A stretch of DNA of 64,000 nt, from positions 34,559-98,558 of the forward strand of contig NZ_JBFRXP010000011.1 of the NCBI RefSeq assembly GCF_041146875.1, read 5' to 3'. Source of the stretch: Igneacidithiobacillus sp041146875. GTDB taxonomy: Bacteria > Pseudomonadota > Gammaproteobacteria > Acidithiobacillales > Acidithiobacillaceae. A model generated the notes under the pieces. The model worked only from the letters and a program-made list of their open reading frames with translations. It made no database searches and was not told the origin of the DNA. Position numbers and translations under genes: made by a program. Numbering within the stretch: position 1 is the first letter of the stretch; every line of letters begins with the position of its first letter. Shown one piece after another: positions 51,989-60,032 of the stretch.

Positions 51989-52767
51989 TGGGCGGGTATT
52001 GGGCCATACCTGGTTGGGGCGCTTTTGCGTTGTTGCGCCGCAATCTCTTGGTCTGGCGCAAGCTCTTGCTGCCGAGCCTGCTCGGCAATTTTGTCGACCC
52101 TCTCCTCTATTTGCTGGCCCTGGGCTATGGCTTGGGGCACTTCGTTGGCAAGATGCAAGGCATGCCCTACATCACCTTCATCGCCTCCGGTATTGTTGCC
52201 AGTTCGGCGATGAATACCGCGACCTTCGAGGGTCTGTATTCGGCCTACACGCGCATGGCGGTGCAGAATACCTACTTATCGATTTTGGCCACACCTCTGC
52301 AGATTGGTGACATCGTGACGGGCGAATTGCTCTGGTGCGCGGTCAAGGGGGCCATCAGCGCCTTGGCGATCATCATTGTGGCGAGCTTCTTCGGTGCCAT
52401 CGATTGGCATTGGCAGGTCATACTGGCGCTACCGGTCATCCTGCTCACCGGCTTCAGCTTTGGCGCCATCGCGCTGGCCTTTACCGCCTTGTCGCGCAGC
52501 TACGACTTTTTTATGTACTACTTCACCCTGGCAGTCACGCCCATGTTTTTGTTTTGCGGTGTGTTCTATCCGCTGCATACCTTACCCAACTTTGCCCAGA
52601 ATATCGCAGCGGTACTGCCCCTTACCCACGCTGTCCTGCTGTTGCGCCCCTTGCTCACTGGACAGGTGCCACAGCAGGTAGCGCTGCACATCGGGGTCTT
52701 GCTGGCGTACTCTATTTGCGCGTACGTGCTTGCCGCTTATCTGTTACGCCGGCGCTTGCTGGGTTGA
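51988..52767 (+). CDS. ABC-2 type transporter permease (NodJ/YadH-like)
   Basis: The 259-residue membrane partner of the preceding ATPase. Six hydrophobic helices are seen, with the ABC-2 family signature region toward the C-terminus (LFCGVFYPLHTLPNFAQNIA followed by PLTHAVLLLRPLLTGQ). The ATG overlaps the ATPase stop; a TTG three bases earlier is a poorer choice. Its end overlaps the convergent GGDEF/EAL gene by 31 bases. Confidence 0.92.
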   Translation: MGGYWAIPGWGAFALLRRNLLVWRKLLLPSLLGNFVDPLLYLLALGYGLGHFVGKMQGMPYITFIASGIVASSAMNTATFEGLYSAYTRMAVQNTYLSILATPLQIGDIVTGELLWCAVKGAISALAIIIVASFFGAIDWHWQVILALPVILLTGFSFGAIALAFTALSRSYDFFMYYFTLAVTPMFLFCGVFYPLHTLPNFAQNIAAVLPLTHAVLLLRPLLTGQVPQQVALHIGVLLAYSICAYVLAAYLLRRRLLG

Positions 52768-55490
52768 TGGCTCTGCATCAGCTCCCACAGCCAATTCAGA
52801 TCTTGTAAGGGCACAACGGGCTCCGGGTGCAGAAGCTGCGGCATGAGCGTGCCGTGCCAGGTGAAGAAGGCGTTTTCCGGTAGGGCGGGGGCGAGGAGAT
52901 AACCCTGAACGTAGCGCCCGCCAAGCTGTTGCCACAAGCGCAGCTCTGCGGGGCTTGCGATGCCCTCGGCAATCAGACGGATATGACTCAAGTGACTGAG
53001 CAGGCGCGCGGCGCCGGCAATGCTGAAACTGGCAATGTCGGAGCGAAATTGCCGGACGAAACCTTGATCGAGCTTGATCTCATCAAAGGGTAGGCGGGCG
53101 ATGGAGAGCAGCGACGAATAGCCCGTACCAAAGTCGTCCATGGAAAGTTGATATCCAAGCTCGTGGCAGCTCTCCATGATTGGGCGTGCCGGACGACTAC
53201 CCAAGACCTGGGCAGTTTCGGTGAGCTCCAGAATCAGCCCCCGGCCATCAGGGCAAATCTCCTTGAGGTCATCAATGAACTCTGGCGCCAGGAAATGTCG
53301 GGCGCCAATATTGACAGACAGCGACCAATTTTCGAGGCCGAGGCTGGCTGTCTTGGCGCGCAGGCGTGCCGCCTCGGCAAGGGCATGACGCCCGAGGAGC
53401 CGGATGAGGTGCTGGTTTTCCTCTACATAGGGCATGAACCTGCCAGGACCGATCCGTCGCCCGTCTGGTGTGATCCAGCGCGCCAAGAGTTCTACACCGG
53501 TAATGCGACGGGTCTGCAAATCGCCTTTGCCTTGCAGAAAGAAGTGGATTTCTCCGTCTTGCAGGGCATTGGCAAAGTGATGATTGACATGTAAACGCCT
53601 TTGCGCGCGCTCCCGCACGGGGCCAGCATAGAGTTGCCAGTCGTCGCGACCATTGCGCTTTGCCTGGGCCAGGGCCTCGTTGGCATGATGGAAGAGCTTG
53701 CCGATACTGTTATCATCGTTCGGAAAATGTGCCCAACCCAGAGAGCCGCTTAGGTTGGTGCAGAGCACCTTCTTGCCGGCGCTACCGATTGCACGGGCGA
53801 TCTTTGGGCTGGCCAGGGCCGGGGTGTTTTTTTCCTGACACAGCAACAACGCAAATTCGTCGCCACCAACGCGACCGATAATTGCCTCGGATGGCAGAGC
53901 CGATTGGATCTGGGTGGCGATTTCCGCCAGACAGTGATCCGTGTCCTGGTCACCGTAAATGGTGTTCAGTTCATTAAAATGATCGAGATCAAGAATCCCC
54001 AACCAGCAGGGCTGCGCGCTCTGCAACACTTCCTCGGCCAAGGTCAAAAAATGCCGTCGCGTGGGCAAGCCCGTCAATGTGTCGAAATGCTGCAAGCGTT
54101 CTTTTTCCGCCTGCTCATGCTGCGACTGCAGATGTCGGCGCAGGTCATTGAGAATCAGGTCCCAATGCGCAATCAGTTGCTGACCGAAGAGCCACCGTTG
54201 CCAGCGACGAATCTCCAGGCTGAAAACCCCTGCCGGATCGTGGTTCACGGAATACAAAATGGGCCAGACGATAACCTCGCGCAGCCCGCGTAGGGCGGGA
54301 TATTCTGCGCAGACCTTTGACCATGCGCCGGACACATGAGGACGGTATCGATCGGTTCGCTCCTTGCGGTGAAAGGCCAGGGTCGGGAAGAGTTGACCCC
54401 AAGGCGAAACACCTTCATCCAAATTTAGCGGTAGTTGCCGTAAGGCGTTATGAATTTCTTCGCGAATGCCGCAAATCGCAGTAATGCGCAGAAACCTGCG
54501 CGTAGCATCGGGTTCAGCTATGTAGGCGCCGTGTGCTTGGGTAACGTGCACGCTCAGTTCCACCAGGGAACGCAGTAACCTGGTCTTGGACACGTTACGC
54601 AGCATCAGCGCGCGCATCTGCTCTTGCGCCCAGCGAAAGCGCAGATCCATGTCGTACCGGTAGAGCCAGAGCAGCGACGCCAGCGCAAAGATCAGTTCCA
54701 GCACCAGCAGGATCGCCGTACCAGAACGCATGCGCAGGAGGGTTTGCCGCGCCGTAGCGTTGAGCGTGTTTTGCCAAAAGACGCGCATTTCCAGCGGTGT
54801 TCCCTGCACCGGATGACTACGCTGCAGCCAGTGCTTGGGTTCGGCTACTGCCGCGCCCCAAGCGCCATTCTGCCAGCTTGCCAATGCCGTGTGTCCGGCG
54901 TAGAGAAAAAATTGCTCGGATTGGCGCGTGCTCAAGCCACTAAAGCGCAGGGTGGCAGAGCAAGAGCGGCCGGTAGTGGAGTCCTGTACCTGCATAGGAA
55001 TATGTAAGTCGCCGTCGGCGAGCGTTTTCGGTGTGCCGATCTGGCAGCTCATCCCGGGCATCCCGTGTCCACTCAAGCAACCCGTAAGGGGAAACGGCAG
55101 GGTTTCCTGGAAGCGGGTGCAGGCAAGATGTTCTGTGTACGGGTGCACTCTTTCATAGCGCGGGAGCTGCGCTGGCCAATACTGCTTACCGGCAACGACG
55201 AAGGGCAGCAGATTGCGCGCGTGGATTTGCAACATGATGCCAAGCAAGTCACTCATGCGGTGCAGGCTCTCTTCGGCAGCGAGATCCTGCCGATGGACTG
55301 CTCGCTCATGGATCTGCTCTTGCCAGTTCCAGGCAACTGCAGAAGTGAAGGCGAACAGCGCCAGGAAAAATACCGCCCATGCGGCGTAGAGCAAGAGGCT
55401 GCGTCGCCGCAATGGATCTGTTTGGCATCCGTTTTCCAGCATCTGTGGTTCCGTTACCGTCAACAGTCTGTGCGAAGACTCAGGTGCCAT
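52737..55490 (-). CDS. Membrane sensor GAF-GGDEF-EAL cyclic-di-GMP enzyme
   Basis: A 917-residue protein, last in the chemotaxis operon. Helix 1 (about residues 31-53) and helix 2 (about 265-288) enclose a periplasmic sensor region of about 210 residues with several cysteines. A GAF-like domain follows (about 310-470), then GGDEF (about 490-650) and EAL (about 660-905). The cyclase site GGDEF is intact at 542-546, but the residues where the inhibitory RxxD should be read PSEA. The phosphodiesterase motif is ELL at 667-669 (VELLARW), with NIGARH, ELTETAQ, DDFGTGYSS, IKLDQGF, AEGIA and VQGYLL, so catalytic residues look complete. Both activities are possible. The start ATG lies 5 bases after the cheB stop. 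Confidence 0.9.
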   Translation of the reverse strand: MAPESSHRLLTVTEPQMLENGCQTDPLRRRSLLLYAAWAVFFLALFAFTSAVAWNWQEQIHERAVHRQDLAAEESLHRMSDLLGIMLQIHARNLLPFVVAGKQYWPAQLPRYERVHPYTEHLACTRFQETLPFPLTGCLSGHGMPGMSCQIGTPKTLADGDLHIPMQVQDSTTGRSCSATLRFSGLSTRQSEQFFLYAGHTALASWQNGAWGAAVAEPKHWLQRSHPVQGTPLEMRVFWQNTLNATARQTLLRMRSGTAILLVLELIFALASLLWLYRYDMDLRFRWAQEQMRALMLRNVSKTRLLRSLVELSVHVTQAHGAYIAEPDATRRFLRITAICGIREEIHNALRQLPLNLDEGVSPWGQLFPTLAFHRKERTDRYRPHVSGAWSKVCAEYPALRGLREVIVWPILYSVNHDPAGVFSLEIRRWQRWLFGQQLIAHWDLILNDLRRHLQSQHEQAEKERLQHFDTLTGLPTRRHFLTLAEEVLQSAQPCWLGILDLDHFNELNTIYGDQDTDHCLAEIATQIQSALPSEAIIGRVGGDEFALLLCQEKNTPALASPKIARAIGSAGKKVLCTNLSGSLGWAHFPNDDNSIGKLFHHANEALAQAKRNGRDDWQLYAGPVRERAQRRLHVNHHFANALQDGEIHFFLQGKGDLQTRRITGVELLARWITPDGRRIGPGRFMPYVEENQHLIRLLGRHALAEAARLRAKTASLGLENWSLSVNIGARHFLAPEFIDDLKEICPDGRGLILELTETAQVLGSRPARPIMESCHELGYQLSMDDFGTGYSSLLSIARLPFDEIKLDQGFVRQFRSDIASFSIAGAARLLSHLSHIRLIAEGIASPAELRLWQQLGGRYVQGYLLAPALPENAFFTWHGTLMPQLLHPEPVVPLQDLNWLWELMQSHQPSKRRRNR

Positions 55491-55494
55491 GGAT

Positions 55495-56535
55495 CTACCC
55501 CGCGAGCTGGATAAGGCGAAGCGGAATCTGCGCGAGCGGCAGAATGTCATCGACGCCACCCAGGCGGATCGCTTCCTTGGGCATGCCGAAGACGACGCAG
55601 CTCTCTTCATCTTGGGCCAGGGTCCGAGCCCCGGCCTGGTGCATGGCCTGCAGCCCTTGCGCGCCGTCATCGCCCATGCCGGTCATGATCACACCCCAGG
55701 CGTTACGACCGCCGACTTCGGCAACCGAGCGAAACAGCACATCCACCGAGGGGCGGTGGTGCTTGACCATTGGCCCATCGAAGACTTGTACCTGAAATTG
55801 CGCCCCGGAGCGGACTAAGCGCGTGTGTTTGCCGCCGGGCGCGATCAGGGCGCGCCCGCTCAGCACGCGATCGCCGTCGCGCGCCTCCCGCACCTCCAGC
55901 GCACTTACGGTGTTCAGCCGCGCAGCAAAGGCGGCAGTGAATTTTTCTGGCATATGCTGCACGATGACGATGCCAGGGAGGGTGGCTGGCAGGTGACTGA
56001 GCACAAATTCCAGGGCTTGGGTTCCGCCGGTACTGGTGCCAATGGCGATCACCTTTTCCGTACTGCGCTGACTCAACAGCGCTGATGGAGCTTGCGCCAC
56101 GGCATTGTGCGGTAGGCTCGGGGCTGGCCGAATGCGGGCGCGGGCGGCACCTTTTACGGCTTGAATGAAGCTCTGTGCATCCCGCTGCAGAAAATCTTTT
56201 ACGCCTGACTGTGGTTTGGTAATGATCTGAACGGCACCTGCCGCGAGGGCGTCGATGGCAAACTGGGTGCCGGATTCCGCCAGACTGGAGCAGATGATCA
56301 CCGGCATGGGGTGCTCGGCCATGATCTTGCGTAGAAAGCTGATGCCATCCATGCGCGGCATTTCGATATCGACGATGAGAACGTCCGGCCAGTTTCCCTG
56401 TATGCGTTGCCAAGCAAAGATCGGATCTTGGGCGGAGCCAACGATCTCGATGCCCGGATCCTGGGCCAGAGCTGCCTGCAATACTTGCCGCACTACCGCC
56501 GAGTCGTCTACCAAAAAAACGCGGGTGGGACTCAT
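55495..56535 (-). CDS. cheB: Chemotaxis protein-glutamate methylesterase/deamidase CheB
   Basis: CheB removes methyl groups from chemoreceptors when phosphorylated by CheA. The receiver domain (residues 1-125) has Asp56 as phosphoacceptor (VLIVDIEMPRMDG). The methylesterase domain has the catalytic Ser in IGTSTGGTQAL, His in QHMPEKFTAAF and Asp in MTGMGDDGAQGL. 346 residues. The start overlaps the cheD stop by 4 bases. Confidence 0.95.
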   Translation of the reverse strand: MSPTRVFLVDDSAVVRQVLQAALAQDPGIEIVGSAQDPIFAWQRIQGNWPDVLIVDIEMPRMDGISFLRKIMAEHPMPVIICSSLAESGTQFAIDALAAGAVQIITKPQSGVKDFLQRDAQSFIQAVKGAARARIRPAPSLPHNAVAQAPSALLSQRSTEKVIAIGTSTGGTQALEFVLSHLPATLPGIVIVQHMPEKFTAAFAARLNTVSALEVREARDGDRVLSGRALIAPGGKHTRLVRSGAQFQVQVFDGPMVKHHRPSVDVLFRSVAEVGGRNAWGVIMTGMGDDGAQGLQAMHQAGARTLAQDEESCVVFGMPKEAIRLGGVDDILPLAQIPLRLIQLAG

Positions 56536-57047
56536 GGCGCGCGCCTCCAGATCTGTGCATCGGTGCCGGAAAAGCGCAACAGGACTTCGCCGCTATTCAG
56601 GTCGAAAGATAAGTTGCGATGTCCCCGTCCACCGGCATGCAGGGCGTGCAGCGTAAAACCAGCGTCGCGCACGAGTTGTACCGCCGCTCGCACATTGCGG
56701 CAGGAGACGTCGGCGCAGGGTTCTTCAACACCGGGGCGAGGTGGTTGACTGTGGAGCATGTTGCCGCCGCCAAAGATTTTGCACTGATACTCACTATTTT
56801 TGCTATGGTTTTGGCGAATGGTGGTGCAGAGGGAGGCAACGGCCTCTGCACCATAGCGGCCATCGAGAGTCGCGTCGCGGGGGCCACAGCGCTGCGGCAG
56901 CAGAAAATGACACATGCCGCCGATCCGGCGCTGCGGGTGCCAAAGAGTAATGGAGATGCAGGACCCAAGCAGTGTGCGCAGAATGAGGTCAGGGCCGCCG
57001 AAGTGCCAGTCGCCGGGTTGAAGAAAAACCTCGCGTGGGGCATTCAT
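56532..57047 (-). CDS. cheD: Chemoreceptor glutamine deamidase CheD
   Basis: CheD converts receptor glutamines to glutamates. The catalytic triad expected from the Thermotoga enzyme is visible: Thr25 and Cys30 in LRTLLGSCISIT, His47 in GGMCHFLLP. The family motif KIFGGGNML is also present. I chose the ATG that overlaps the cheR stop by 4 bases and gives 171 residues; the frame is open further upstream but only over cheR. No cheC phosphatase is seen with it. Confidence 0.93.
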   Translation of the reverse strand: MNAPREVFLQPGDWHFGGPDLILRTLLGSCISITLWHPQRRIGGMCHFLLPQRCGPRDATLDGRYGAEAVASLCTTIRQNHSKNSEYQCKIFGGGNMLHSQPPRPGVEEPCADVSCRNVRAAVQLVRDAGFTLHALHAGGRGHRNLSFDLNSGEVLLRFSGTDAQIWRRAP

Positions 57048-57859
57048 GGTTTGCGGTAGACAGCCGCCTGCACCATTTCCAGGCCAGAAGTTATCCCCTG
57101 CAGACTTTCGGAGTGTCCCACCAGAAAATAGCCTCCTGGACGCAATTTCTGCAATATCTCCTGACAAATCGCCGCCTTTGTATCAAAGTTAAAATAAATT
57201 AGAACATTACGTAGCCAGATCATGTCAAACTCGCCCAGGTCCGGCAGTGGGTTAATTAGGTTGATTTGGTGAAATTGCACACGTTGGCGCAGCGCTGCAT
57301 CAATTTGAAAGGTCCCTTCTTTGCTGCCGATACCTTTCAAGCAAAATCGTTGTAAATAGGGCTTGGGTATTTTTTCGCCACGCTGCAGAGGATAGGTAGC
57401 CGCTTGTGCGGTTTGCAAGATGCTCTGACTGAGATCAGAGGCAAAAATCTCCCAGGGTCTTTGTCCGCGGCGCTCGGCGAGGACCATGGCAATGCTGAAG
57501 GCCTCCTCGCCGGAAGAGGACGCAGCACTCCAGATACGCGGTTTGTTGAGATGGTTCCACTCAGGAATTACCTTTTCGGAAAAAAAAGCAAAGTGTTTTG
57601 GTTCGCGAAAGAAATAAGTCTCATTGGTGGTGAGGAGATCTACAGCCAGCTGCTTCTCCTGCGGGTCGCGGAGCAGATGTTGCAAGTAATCTTCATAATT
57701 GCTACTACCGAGGGCGCGTAGCCTTTTCCCTAAACGCCCGGCGACCATGGCCTGTTTTCCGGGGCCTAAGGTAATTCCCGATGCGGCAAAAATAAATTCC
57801 TGAATTTTTTGGTATTCGCGCGGGCTTGGCGCAGCGTTGATCTCAATTTTTCGATCCAT
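57044..57859 (-). CDS. cheR: Chemotaxis protein methyltransferase CheR
   Basis: CheR methylates receptor glutamates with S-adenosylmethionine. The N-terminal helical domain (with LTTNETYFFREPKHF) precedes the Rossmann domain (RIWSAASSSGEEAFSIAMVL, the SAM loop, and FDMIWLRNVLIYF). The sequence ends in GYFLVGHSESLQG. 271 residues. Its start lies 17 bases inside cheW, another sign of coupled translation. Confidence 0.95.
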   Translation of the reverse strand: MDRKIEINAAPSPREYQKIQEFIFAASGITLGPGKQAMVAGRLGKRLRALGSSNYEDYLQHLLRDPQEKQLAVDLLTTNETYFFREPKHFAFFSEKVIPEWNHLNKPRIWSAASSSGEEAFSIAMVLAERRGQRPWEIFASDLSQSILQTAQAATYPLQRGEKIPKPYLQRFCLKGIGSKEGTFQIDAALRQRVQFHQINLINPLPDLGEFDMIWLRNVLIYFNFDTKAAICQEILQKLRPGGYFLVGHSESLQGITSGLEMVQAAVYRKP

Positions 57860-58379
57860 TGTCTTCTGCCTCGTCAGTATTCAGAGAGACGAGCTGTGCC
57901 ATTTCCTCCAGTGAAAGCACCCTTTCCATATCGAGCAAGACGATAAAGCGGTCGTCGATTTTTCCCATGCCGCGCAAGAAATCACTGCGCAACCCCGTGC
58001 CGAATTGTGGTGCTGGTTCAATTTGTCGTTCGCTGAGTTCGATCACTTCATTTACTGCATCCACGACAATTCCTAGGCGTTGTTTTTGTGCGCCTTCTTC
58101 AAAGTCGAGAATGATAATGCAACTGCGTTTGAATATGGACGTTGCCTTACGTCCAAAGCGTAATGCCATGTCAATGACTGGCACTACTTGGCCGCGCAAG
58201 TTGATTACCCCCAATACGAAACCCGGCATCATCGGTACGGGTGTTGGAACGGTATATGCGATAATTTCCCGAACGACACTGATATCTAGACCAAATGCCT
58301 CATCCTGTAATTGCACGATGAGATATTGACCGGAGAAAAGTCCTCCGGGAGATTTTGCTAAGGCAGGAAGATTCTCCAT
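57843..58379 (-). CDS. cheW: Chemotaxis adaptor protein CheW
   Basis: CheW links receptors to CheA. The SH3-like double domain shows YLIVQLQDEAFGLDISVVREI, GVINLRGQVVPVIDMALRFG and IILDF, ending with IVLLDMERVLSLEE. 178 residues, slightly longer than E. coli CheW. It lies 12 bases after the MCP gene. Confidence 0.95.
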   Translation of the reverse strand: MENLPALAKSPGGLFSGQYLIVQLQDEAFGLDISVVREIIAYTVPTPVPMMPGFVLGVINLRGQVVPVIDMALRFGRKATSIFKRSCIIILDFEEGAQKQRLGIVVDAVNEVIELSERQIEPAPQFGTGLRSDFLRGMGKIDDRFIVLLDMERVLSLEEMAQLVSLNTDEAEDNGSKN

Positions 58380-58390
58380 GATCTGGCTCC

Positions 58391-60019
58391 TTAAAAACGC
58401 ACAAATTCTTCGTTACCCGATGCTTTATGGGCTTCGATGTGCGCTACTGTAGGCTTGCTCGCCGTAGCTTTTTTACTGCCTGGCAGGCGCTCCTGGGCGC
58501 TCGCAAGGCGGAATTGCGCCATCAATTCCTGCAGTTGACCGGCCTGACCACTCATTTCCTCAGCCGTTGCTGCCAACTCCTCGGACGCCGATGCGTTCTG
58601 TTGGGTAACCTGATTCAGTTGGCCAACGGCAATGTTGATCTGATCGATGCCGGCAGCCTGCTCATTGGAGGCAGCATTGATTTCCTGTACCAGGTCGGAG
58701 GTCTTGCCAATGGCGGGGACCAGCGCCTTTAGTGCCTCTCCCGCATTTTCGGCAACCTTGAGACTGCCACTGGCGAGGGTGCCAATTTCTTGCGCGGCTA
58801 CCTGGCTCCGTTCAGCCAGTTTGCGTACTTCGGCGGCGACGACAGCAAAACCCTTGCCGTGCTCGCCTGCACGGGCTGCCTCAATGGCGGCATTCAATGC
58901 CAGCATGTTGGTCTGATAGGCAATGTCGTCGACGATGCTGATTCGCTCGGCAATATCTTTCATGGCCTGTAGGGTCTGCTCGACGGCAGTCCCTCCCTTT
59001 TTTGCCTCGGCCGAGGCATTGGTGGCAATGTCGTCTGTGACCCGAGCATTTTCGGCGTTTTGTTTGATCGAGGCGGCGGCCTCTTCCAGCGTTGCGGAGG
59101 TCTCTTCGACGCTGGCAGCTTGTTCCGATGCTGCCTGGGAAAGCGATTGAGAGGTGGCGCTGACCTCCTCTGAGGCGCTGGAGAGATTGTCGGCGGCAGA
59201 GCGCACGTCACTAATGATCTGCGTCAAGTTCTGTACCATATCGCGCATCGCTGCCATCAGCCGGCCGGTTTCATCTTTGCCGCGCGCCTCTACCTGCATA
59301 CTCAGGTCGCCCTTGGCAACCCGCTCCGACACCCGTACCGCCTCTAGCAGCGGTCGGGTAATGGAGCGCGACAGGCCCCAGGCAATGAGTATGCTGAGGA
59401 GAATGGCGACAATAGAAATCGCAACAATTATGGTGTTGACCAGTTGTGCGTCATTTTCGCCGGTCTCGCGTTTGTGTGCGAGAGTGCTTTCCGCCGCAGC
59501 ACGTAACTCGTGATTGATTTGGAAGAGGTGCTGCTCGACCGGAGTCACATGCGTGGCTAGGTACTGGTTCGCGACGGTGATAGCTTGCGCTTGTGCTTTT
59601 GGGTTGGCTGGGGCTGCAGCGAGCATCTGCAGGTAGTGTTGCGACCCGTTGTAAAAGTCCACATAGGTGCTGAAAGAGACTTCAAGATTGGCTCGCGCCT
59701 TGGGATCAATCAAGTTTTTCCGTAGGTAGGGAAAGTAAGTGCGAATTTGCTTATCGATCCTGGCGATTTGGCTCGATGCTTGTGGCGCCAGATTGGGTAG
59801 CCCATAGGAAAGATTGAAATCTGCTTTCATGCGCCCAACGTGCAACATCATCGTATTGATTTTGTCGACATTGGTGGCTATGGGGCCGGTAACGGTATCG
59901 AGATCGGAGTGCAGGCGTTGTGCGCCCCACCAGCCGATCCCCCCCACCACGATCAAAAAGACGATAAGCAGGGCGAATGCCAAGCCCAGGCGCAGGCCAA
60001 TACGTAGATTTGCGAACAT
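58391..60019 (-). CDS. Methyl-accepting chemotaxis protein with C-terminal tether motif
   Basis: A transmembrane chemoreceptor of 542 residues. Helix 1 (about residues 10-31), a periplasmic four-helix-bundle type sensor (about 32-195), helix 2 (about 198-218), HAMP (about 218-272) and the long signalling hairpin follow, with the conserved tip YQTNMLALNAAIEAARAGEHG. After a flexible linker of about 25 residues the protein ends EEFVRF, in which EFVRF fits the x-aromatic-x-x-aromatic pentapeptide that tethers CheR and CheB. The ATG has a GGAG site. The ligand is unknown. Confidence 0.94.
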   Translation of the reverse strand: MFANLRIGLRLGLAFALLIVFLIVVGGIGWWGAQRLHSDLDTVTGPIATNVDKINTMMLHVGRMKADFNLSYGLPNLAPQASSQIARIDKQIRTYFPYLRKNLIDPKARANLEVSFSTYVDFYNGSQHYLQMLAAAPANPKAQAQAITVANQYLATHVTPVEQHLFQINHELRAAAESTLAHKRETGENDAQLVNTIIVAISIVAILLSILIAWGLSRSITRPLLEAVRVSERVAKGDLSMQVEARGKDETGRLMAAMRDMVQNLTQIISDVRSAADNLSSASEEVSATSQSLSQAASEQAASVEETSATLEEAAASIKQNAENARVTDDIATNASAEAKKGGTAVEQTLQAMKDIAERISIVDDIAYQTNMLALNAAIEAARAGEHGKGFAVVAAEVRKLAERSQVAAQEIGTLASGSLKVAENAGEALKALVPAIGKTSDLVQEINAASNEQAAGIDQINIAVGQLNQVTQQNASASEELAATAEEMSGQAGQLQELMAQFRLASAQERLPGSKKATASKPTVAHIEAHKASGNEEFVRF

Positions 60020-60032
60020 CGAGAGTCTCCTT

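Noticed and set aside
53148..55514. Several plus-strand open frames opposite the GGDEF/EAL gene
   Set aside because: No ribosome sites or domains; they are shadows of the minus-strand gene, whose motifs are clear.
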